Positions 58,834-64,000 of a DNA stretch of 64,000 bases are shown here, one piece after another (the first letter of the stretch is position 1; each line of letters opens with the position of its first letter). Under the pieces are notes generated by a model, which did no database searches, had not been told where the DNA came from, and saw nothing but the letters and a program-made list of their open reading frames with translations. This stretch comes from Thauera humireducens (GTDB taxonomy: Bacteria; Pseudomonadota; Gammaproteobacteria; Burkholderiales; Rhodocyclaceae), in assembly GCF_001051995.2 (NCBI RefSeq), contig NZ_CP014646.1, positions 3,906,001-3,970,000 on the forward strand. Direction: 5' to 3'. The position numbers and the translations under genes were made by a program.

Positions 58834-59679
58834 TCAGAGGTGTTCGCCGTCATCCGCACAGCCGATGTCCTGCATGATGGCCATTCGCGCCTGTTGGGCA
58901 AGGCGGCGGCGGTCGATGCCGTCGCTGGTCTCGATGGGCGCGGAAACCGTGACCCGTGCGACGAGCTCCCGCGTTGCGATGATGTTGGCCAGGCACTGGC
59001 CCAGGCTCAGCGCGCCATCGTAGGCGGGCGCTCGGCTGTAGCTTTCGTCCATGTTCCGGTAGCTCAGCGCCAGCGGCTGCACGGCGTGGCCGCAGGCCAC
59101 CGCGGGCTGCAGCAGTGCGGCATGAAAGTGCAGCACGTGGCGGCCGTCCGTGGTGGTGCCCTCGGGGAAGATCGCCACATTGCGGCCGGCATCGAGCAGC
59201 GCCGCGATCTCCGCATTGATGATGCGCGCATGCCCGCGGCTGCCGCGGCGCAGGAAGATGGTGTCATTTCGCGCAGCCAGCCAGCCGATGAGCGGCCAGT
59301 TGCGCACCTCGGCCTTGCTGACAAAGGCCGAAGGTGAAGCGGCGTTGATGACGAAGATGTCCACCCACGAGATGTGGTTGGCGACCAGCATTGCGCCCGG
59401 TGCGATCTGCATGCCCTGCAGTTGCAGGCGCAGGCCGAGGATGCCGAGCATGCGTTGCGACCAGCGCTGGCGCAGTGTCAGTTGCGTTGTCTTCGCACAG
59501 AGGGGATAGACCAGCACCAGCGTTGCTGCGCCCTGCAGCAGGTGCAGCGTGAGCCGCAAGTAGCGCCAGCCACGCAGCAGGCGTGGTGTGGATCGTGCCA
59601 CCTCCGGCCTGCTTGTCGCTTGGGTGGCCGACAGTGGCTGCGCTGATGTCGCCAGTACTGCGGTCTCCGGTCCATTCAT
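58834..59679 (-). CDS. olsA: 1-acyl-sn-glycerol-3-phosphate / lyso-ornithine lipid acyltransferase
   Basis: A 281-residue PlsC-family O-acyltransferase with an N-terminal hydrophobic segment (about 45-65). The HxxxxD motif is ANHISWVDIF (near 102), with IFLRRGSRG and the third block NVAIFPEGTTTDG. It lies five bases downstream of an OlsB-type N-acyltransferase gene, the standard olsB-olsA arrangement for ornithine lipids, so it likely adds the second acyl chain to lyso-ornithine lipid. Alone it would be called a generic PlsC-like protein. Confidence 0.8.
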   Translation of the reverse strand: MNGPETAVLATSAQPLSATQATSRPEVARSTPRLLRGWRYLRLTLHLLQGAATLVLVYPLCAKTTQLTLRQRWSQRMLGILGLRLQLQGMQIAPGAMLVANHISWVDIFVINAASPSAFVSKAEVRNWPLIGWLAARNDTIFLRRGSRGHARIINAEIAALLDAGRNVAIFPEGTTTDGRHVLHFHAALLQPAVACGHAVQPLALSYRNMDESYSRAPAYDGALSLGQCLANIIATRELVARVTVSAPIETSDGIDRRRLAQQARMAIMQDIGCADDGEHL

Positions 59680-59684
59680 CAAGG

Positions 59685-60446
59685 CTAGCGTCCCATGAAG
59701 TGTCGCGCGTAGCGGTCGTCGACCTTGGTCATCGGCATCAGGATCGGCAGGTCGGCGGTGTTGAAGTCGGGATCCCAGGCGGGATCGCCGCAGATCCAGG
59801 CGCCAGCGCGCAGGTAGCCCTTGATCAGCGGCGGCGGCTCGGCGGCAAGGTCACTGCGCAGTGCGCGCATCGGCAGTGGGCAGCGCGGGAACACGTGGTA
59901 CTCGGTCGGTGCGAGATGCTTTTCGCGCAGCCGATTATACAGGCTGGCTGCGGCGTGGCCGCCGTCGGCCATGCTGACCGAGGCGCAGCCCATCAGGTAG
60001 TCGTAGCCGTTCTCCTGCATGTAGCGTGCGAGGCCGCCCCATAGCAGCGCGATCACCGCGCCGCTGCGGTAGTCGGCGTCGATGCACGAGCGGCCGATCT
60101 CCACCAGCCGCGGGCGAAGATGCTGCAGGCGGGTGAGGTCGAACTCGTTCTCCGAGTAATAGCCACCGACCCTGCGCGCGGCAGAAGGCGACAGGATGCG
60201 GTAGGTGCCGACGATACGCCCGGCGTCCTCGTCGCGCACGATCAGGTGCTCGCAGAAGGGGTCGTAGATGTCGCGGTCGACGCCGGGGGTGCGCGTCGGC
60301 AGGCGTGCGCCCATCTCGTCGGCGAACACGCGAAAACGCAGCTTCTGGGCCTCGAGGATCTCGGTCTCGCAGGTGGCGAGGCCGACGTGGAGGTTGCGCC
60401 CCTTGCGGGCGGCGGCGTCCTGGCGGGGCTGGCGGTTCTCGAGCAT
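59685..60446 (-). CDS. olsB: L-ornithine N-alpha-acyltransferase (GNAT fold)
   Basis: A 253-residue protein of the OlsB/hemolysin-like acyltransferase family: ILEAQKLRFRVFADEMGARL, DPFCEHLIVRDEDAGRIVGTYRIL, EFDLTRLQHLRPRLVEIGRSCIDADYRSGAVIALLWGGLARYM, and GYLRAGAWICGDPAWDPDFNTADLPILMPM. It transfers a 3-hydroxyacyl group from ACP to ornithine, starting phosphorus-free membrane lipid synthesis. Coupled to the downstream olsA-like gene. Confidence 0.85.
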   Translation of the reverse strand: MLENRQPRQDAAARKGRNLHVGLATCETEILEAQKLRFRVFADEMGARLPTRTPGVDRDIYDPFCEHLIVRDEDAGRIVGTYRILSPSAARRVGGYYSENEFDLTRLQHLRPRLVEIGRSCIDADYRSGAVIALLWGGLARYMQENGYDYLMGCASVSMADGGHAAASLYNRLREKHLAPTEYHVFPRCPLPMRALRSDLAAEPPPLIKGYLRAGAWICGDPAWDPDFNTADLPILMPMTKVDDRYARHFMGR

Positions 60447-60557
60447 GGCTGTTGTCCATCCTGTTGGGATGGGGCCATTCTCGAAACCCTGCGTTGCGGT
60501 GCGGTGACGCGATGGTTACGATGCGATGACCAGAATGCAGACAGATGAGGAGAGGAG

Positions 60558-60974
60558 ATGGACAACTGCGTGTTCTGCCGCATCGTGATAGGCGAACTGC
60601 CGGCGTCGAAGGTGTATGAGGACGAGCACACGCTCGCGATCATGGACATCCAGTCGGTGAATCCCGGTCACATGCTAGTGCTGGTGAAGCCGCATCGCGA
60701 CAACATCTACGCGCTCGACGACGCGCTGGCCGGCGCCGCACTGCGCACTGCGGCGCGCATGGCGCGCACCGTGAAGAAGGTGACGGGGTGCGAGGGCGTG
60801 ACGCTGTTGCAGGCGAACGAGCCCGCCGGCGCGCAGACGGTGTTCCACTTCCATATCCACGTGCTGCCGCGATGGACGGACGACGGCATGGCGCTGGCGT
60901 GGCCGGTGAAGAACCCGCCGCGCGAAGCCTTGCAGGAAATGGCGGAGCGCTTGCGGGCAGGACTGGCGGATTGA
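60558..60974 (+). CDS. HIT family nucleotide hydrolase
   Basis: A 138-residue histidine-triad protein: CVFCRIVIGELPASKVYEDE at the N-terminus and the triad HFHIHVLPR (HxHxHxx) near residue 97-105. HIT proteins hydrolyse nucleotide phosphoramidates or dinucleotides (HinT-like). Divergent from olsB with a 111-base gap; ends before the terminator/promoter element at 61046. Confidence 0.92.
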   Translation: MDNCVFCRIVIGELPASKVYEDEHTLAIMDIQSVNPGHMLVLVKPHRDNIYALDDALAGAALRTAARMARTVKKVTGCEGVTLLQANEPAGAQTVFHFHIHVLPRWTDDGMALAWPVKNPPREALQEMAERLRAGLAD

Positions 60975-61045
60975 TCTTCGCCTCGGCGGACACACGGTCT
61001 CGACCATCTGCCCAGGGAGCGTGACCGCCTGCCCGGTTGTGTATG

Positions 61046-61075
61046 AAGGCCGCCTCGTATAATGGCGGCCTTTTT
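61046..61075 (+). terminator. terminator with an embedded -10 box
   Basis: AAGGCCGCC (61046-61054) pairs with GGCGGCCTT (61064-61072), then a T run to 61075. The 9-base loop contains TATAAT (61058-61063), a perfect -10 for the kinase gene starting 37 bases downstream. A TTGTGT at 61037-61042 is a weak -35 with 15-base spacing. Confidence 0.7.
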
Positions 61076-61099
61076 CATCCGTCCTTGCGGGCCCGCTCT

Positions 61100-62035
61100 A
61101 TGTCCATCCTCGTCTGCGGATCGGTCGCCTATGACTCGATCATGGTCTTCCACGACCGCTTCAAGAACCACATCCTGCCCGAGCAGATCCACATCCTGAA
61201 CGTCTCTTTCCTGGTGCCGGATCTGCGCCGCGAGTTCGGAGGCTGCGCCGGCAACATTGCCTACTCGCTGAAGCTGCTGGGTGCCGATCCGCTGATCATG
61301 GCGACGGTTGGCGAGGATGCAGGACCCTATCGCTACCGTCTGCAAAAGCTGGGATTGCGCCAGGACCATGTGCGCGAGGTGCCGGGCACCTTTACCGCAC
61401 AGGCCTTCATCACGACGGACCTCGACGACAACCAGATCACTGCGTTCCACCCGGGTGCGATGTTCCATTCGCATCTCAATGACGTGCGCGAGGCGAGGGG
61501 CGTGAAGCTGGGCATCGTGTCGCCGGACGGCCGCGACGGGATGCTGCGTCATGCCCGCGGCTTTGCCGCGGCTGGCGTGCCCTTCGTGTTCGATCCGGGC
61601 CAGGCACTGCCCATCCTTGGTAGCGAAGAGTTACTCGAGTGCCTGCAACTGGCCACCTACTGCACGGTCAATGACTACGAGGCTCGCCTGATGAGCGAGA
61701 AGACCGGTCGCAGCGAGGCCGAGCTGGCCGCCATGGTGGACGGCTTTGTCGTGACGCTGGGAGCGGAGGGATCGCGCATACGTCATCGTGGCGAGGTGTT
61801 GAGCATCGCAGCGGCCAAGCCGGATGCGATCATCGACCCCACCGGGTGTGGCGATGCGTACCGCGCCGGCTTGCTGCATGGCATTGCAAGCGGGTGGGAC
61901 ATGCTGCGTGCGGGCCGGCTGGCCGCGGTGATGGGGGCGATCAAGATCGCCCACCGCGGCGGACAGAACCACCAGCCGACGCGCGACGATATTGCGGCGC
62001 GTTATCGGCAGGCTTTCGGAGAGGATCTATGGTGA
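61100..62035 (+). CDS. PfkB family carbohydrate/nucleoside kinase
   Basis: A 311-residue ribokinase-fold kinase. The N-terminal MSILVCGSVAYDSIM leads to the substrate motif EFGGCAGNIAYSLKLLGADP. The C-terminal PfkB signature DAIIDPTGCGDAYRAGLLHG (near 245-264) holds the catalytic Asp and anion hole. It resembles adenosine/ribokinase-type members; the exact substrate is unclear. ATG at 61100 is preferred over an in-frame ATG at 61037, which lies upstream of the likely promoter. Confidence 0.87.
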   Translation: MSILVCGSVAYDSIMVFHDRFKNHILPEQIHILNVSFLVPDLRREFGGCAGNIAYSLKLLGADPLIMATVGEDAGPYRYRLQKLGLRQDHVREVPGTFTAQAFITTDLDDNQITAFHPGAMFHSHLNDVREARGVKLGIVSPDGRDGMLRHARGFAAAGVPFVFDPGQALPILGSEELLECLQLATYCTVNDYEARLMSEKTGRSEAELAAMVDGFVVTLGAEGSRIRHRGEVLSIAAAKPDAIIDPTGCGDAYRAGLLHGIASGWDMLRAGRLAAVMGAIKIAHRGGQNHQPTRDDIAARYRQAFGEDLW

Positions 62036-62502
62036 GTCTGAGAACGACCAGATTGCAGGCTACGGCGGGTGCGCTTGCCGCATTGCTCATCCTTGGTGGG
62101 TGCGCGCAGGGACTGGGCGGCGGGGCCTATTCGCGTACCGAGGCGCGCCGTGCGATGACGGTGCAGTTCGGCACTGTCGAGTCGGTACGCGGCGTGCAGC
62201 TGGAAGGGACCAAGACGCCGGTGGGTACCGTGGCCGGTGCGGCCGTGGGCGGCATTGCCGGCAGCACGATCGGTGGTGGGCGCGGCCAGGCGGTGGCGAC
62301 GGTGATCGGCGCGGTGGCTGGCGGCTTGGCCGGCGCGGCGGTCGAGGAAGGGGTGACCCGTACGCAGGGCGTCGAGGTCACCGTGCGGCTGGATAACGGA
62401 CAGTTCCTGGCCGTGGTGCAGGCTGACGAGGGCGAGGGTTTCCGGCCGGGTGAGCGTGTACGCGTGCTGCGCGATGCCGGCACGACGCGCGTGACGCGCT
62501 GA
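62029..62502 (+). CDS. glycine-zipper (SlyB-like) outer-membrane lipoprotein
   Basis: A 157-residue lipoprotein with a lipobox (LLILGGC, Cys near residue 25). The glycine-zipper 2TM segment is VAGAAVGGIAGSTIGGGRG plus VIGAVAGGLAGAAVEEG (about 67-107). The C-terminal part shows GVEVTVRLDNGQFLAVVQ. SlyB/Pcp-type proteins stabilise the outer membrane. It overlaps the kinase stop by seven bases. Confidence 0.85.
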   Translation: MVSLRTTRLQATAGALAALLILGGCAQGLGGGAYSRTEARRAMTVQFGTVESVRGVQLEGTKTPVGTVAGAAVGGIAGSTIGGGRGQAVATVIGAVAGGLAGAAVEEGVTRTQGVEVTVRLDNGQFLAVVQADEGEGFRPGERVRVLRDAGTTRVTR

Positions 62503-62548
62503 GTGCCGATACGACGGGCGTTAGGGGCGGAAGGCCACGGGTAGAAGG

Positions 62549-63688
62549 TCAGGGATAGAAGACGTAGACCCGGTAGCCCGTCGGCGCGAGATCGGGCGCT
62601 TCGAACCGGATGCGGGCATTGACTGCCCGTCGTCCGGCGAAAGCCTCGCCTTGTTGTGCCGCAGGAATCCATTCATCGGGCGCGAGGGTTCGGCGGGCGA
62701 TCGGCATGTCGCGAGCGTCGGTCAGCGTCAGCTCGAGATGAGGCCAGGCCTGCGCGTAATCCGCACGGTTGTTCACCGTTGCGTTCAGGACGTAATTGCC
62801 CGGGCGACCGGGCTCCGACTGGAGGTCCGACGCGTCGAGCCCGATCGATTCCGCATTGCGGGGATAGGGGACGTTGCAGCCGAGCTGTGCGCAGGCTGAT
62901 GTCAGGATCGGGCGCAGGCCCGGCAGTTCGCGTGCGATGTCGGTGCGATACAGGTAGGTGCCCTGCGCCAGCAACAGTCCGAATAGCAGGCCGAGGGCGA
63001 GCCCCTCTAGCGTGCGTATTGCCGCGCTGGCCGGCTTCGGCGGACGGCCGTAGCGTGCGTCGAGGCGTGCGATGTCGATGTGGGCCGGCTTGATGTCGAC
63101 CGGTGCGATCGGCTCGGCGACTGAAAAGGTGGGTTCGCGCTCCGCCGCGGCCTCGCGTGGGGCTGCCCGCGGCTCTTCAGTACGGAGTTCGCTCGACGGC
63201 GTTTCCTCGATGAACGGTTCGGGCGTAGCGGCTGATGCCGGTTCGGGGTGACCGGCCGGCTCGGTTGAGGCCGGCCGGCGGCCGCTGCGCAGCACGTCGG
63301 GCAACGCTGCTGCCGTGTGCTGCCCGGAGCTTTCAGGCTTGGTTTCACGCGCTTGCGGCGCGGAACGCTCGTCTGGCGGGGTCAGGCCGGGGAAGTCCGG
63401 GATCTCAAAATCCAGGTCGGTGAGGCTCGCCGCCTGAGTCGGCGAGTGTTCGGGCGCCGGGTGGGGAGGTTCGGCTGGTGGTCTTGGTGGCTCCGGCTTC
63501 TCGATCTCGGGGAAGGTGAGATGCGGCGCTCGTGGAGTCGCAAGGGCTTCGCGTGGCCGGATCTCGTGCTCGCGCGCGTTGAAAGGATGAAAGCAATGGC
63601 CGCAGCGGACCTCGCCCCGGCGTGCGTTGAGCTGTTCCGGACTGAGCCGGAACACCGTCTGGCAGGCTGGGCAGCGGGTCAGCATCAT
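62549..63688 (-). CDS. DUF3426 zinc-ribbon membrane protein
   Basis: A 379-residue protein. An N-terminal MJ0042-type zinc ribbon (CPACQTVF and CGHCFHPF, two CxxC pairs in residues 6-32) is followed by a long Pro/Glu/Ala-rich linker (about 40-215). One transmembrane helix (about 230-250, GLALGLLFGLLLAQGTYLY) leads to a DUF3426 domain (about 255-379) with WPHLELTLTDARDMPIARRTLAPDEW. Function unknown. Its ATG at 63688 overlaps the prmA stop; linkage to prmA is conserved in betaproteobacteria. Confidence 0.83.
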   Translation of the reverse strand: MMLTRCPACQTVFRLSPEQLNARRGEVRCGHCFHPFNAREHEIRPREALATPRAPHLTFPEIEKPEPPRPPAEPPHPAPEHSPTQAASLTDLDFEIPDFPGLTPPDERSAPQARETKPESSGQHTAAALPDVLRSGRRPASTEPAGHPEPASAATPEPFIEETPSSELRTEEPRAAPREAAAEREPTFSVAEPIAPVDIKPAHIDIARLDARYGRPPKPASAAIRTLEGLALGLLFGLLLAQGTYLYRTDIARELPGLRPILTSACAQLGCNVPYPRNAESIGLDASDLQSEPGRPGNYVLNATVNNRADYAQAWPHLELTLTDARDMPIARRTLAPDEWIPAAQQGEAFAGRRAVNARIRFEAPDLAPTGYRVYVFYP

Positions 63689-64000
63689 GCGGCGGGGCGC
63701 TGCCCCTCGAGCCGGATCCAGCCTTCGTGGGCGGCGCCGACCCGCAGCGCGATGAAGGGCGCCCAGGCTTCGATGACCTGCTCGGCCTGGGTCTCGAGCA
63801 CGCCCGACAGCGCCACCTTGCCCCCCGGCGCAACGCGCGCGGCAATGGCGGGCGCCAGTACGCACAAGGGGTTGGTCAGGATGTTGGCGACCACGATGTC
63901 GAAGGTGTCGCCGACCGGCGTACCCGAGTGCTGCAGACGGATCGTCGCGGCGTTGCGTTCGGCGTTGTCGCGTGCGGCCTCGACCGCCTTCTCGTCGATA
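63685..64000 (-). CDS. prmA: ribosomal protein L11 methyltransferase (partial, N-terminus beyond window)
   Basis: The C-terminal ~104 residues are present: IDEKAVEAARDNAERNAATI, then FDIVVANILTNPLCVLAPAIAARVAPGGKVALSGVLETQAEQV, the PrmA SAM-fold signature (ANIL-x-NPL). The enzyme trimethylates ribosomal protein L11. The 5' part, with most of the SAM site, lies outside the window. Confidence 0.93.
   Translation of the reverse strand, partial: IDEKAVEAARDNAERNAATIRLQHSGTPVGDTFDIVVANILTNPLCVLAPAIAARVAPGGKVALSGVLETQAEQVIEAWAPFIALRVGAAHEGWIRLEGQRPAA

Overview
The window is high-GC betaproteobacterial DNA. Gene content and order (PEP-CTERM protein, fused indolepyruvate:ferredoxin oxidoreductase, aa3 oxidase cluster ending at rpoH, rpe-gph-trpEGDC, OmpC-type porins, olsBA) fit the Rhodocyclales, Thauera/Azoarcus-like. 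This is inference from content; no database search was possible. It looks like ordinary chromosome: no transposase, integrase, tRNA, rRNA or CRISPR array was seen.

Layout. 1-8.4 kb: the N-terminal part of a FimV-like protein (cut by the window edge), a DUF2889 protein, sucCD, then an FHA protein, a metallo-beta-lactamase-fold phosphodiesterase-like protein and a GAF+GspE-type ATPase. 8.5-14 kb: rpe-gph and the trpEGDC operon, with a short Trp-rich leader ORF before trpE. 14-19.9 kb: a large TamB-like protein, msrA, an FKBP isomerase and an Lrp/AsnC regulator. 19.9-26.5 kb: a sodium-dependent amino-acid transporter, the fused indolepyruvate oxidoreductase and a Leu/Phe dehydrogenase, which together read as amino-acid uptake and catabolism. 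26.5-34.7 kb (minus strand): a PEP-CTERM gene broken by one in-frame stop behind a sigma-54 promoter; a three-gene module (YfiR-like protein, hybrid kinase, REC-PAS-GGDEF-EAL regulator); recQ.

34.8-45 kb is the most interesting region. A MerR-type regulator carries the residue pattern of the B12-dependent photoreceptors CarH/LitR. Across an intervening Na/Pi transporter lies a tightly overlapping nine-gene operon: small exported protein, FAD oxidoreductase, DUF1365, cyclopropane-fatty-acid synthase-like enzyme, chalcone-isomerase-like protein, MFS, DUF3833 lipoprotein, SDR and NTF2-like protein. A palindrome TTGTC-N3-GACAA occurs at the regulator's promoter and twice at the operon promoter, which suggests a light/B12-controlled membrane-lipid modification system.

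45-55 kb: the cytochrome aa3 oxidase cluster (coxB, ctaD, ctaG, ctaE, SURF1, heme A synthesis genes, sco) with a perfect FNR-type box upstream, then rpoH on the other strand under a perfect CIRCE element. 55-64 kb: two paralogous porins facing each other, apaH, the ornithine-lipid pair olsB/olsA, a HIT protein, a PfkB kinase, a glycine-zipper lipoprotein, a DUF3426 zinc-ribbon protein and the 3' end of prmA.
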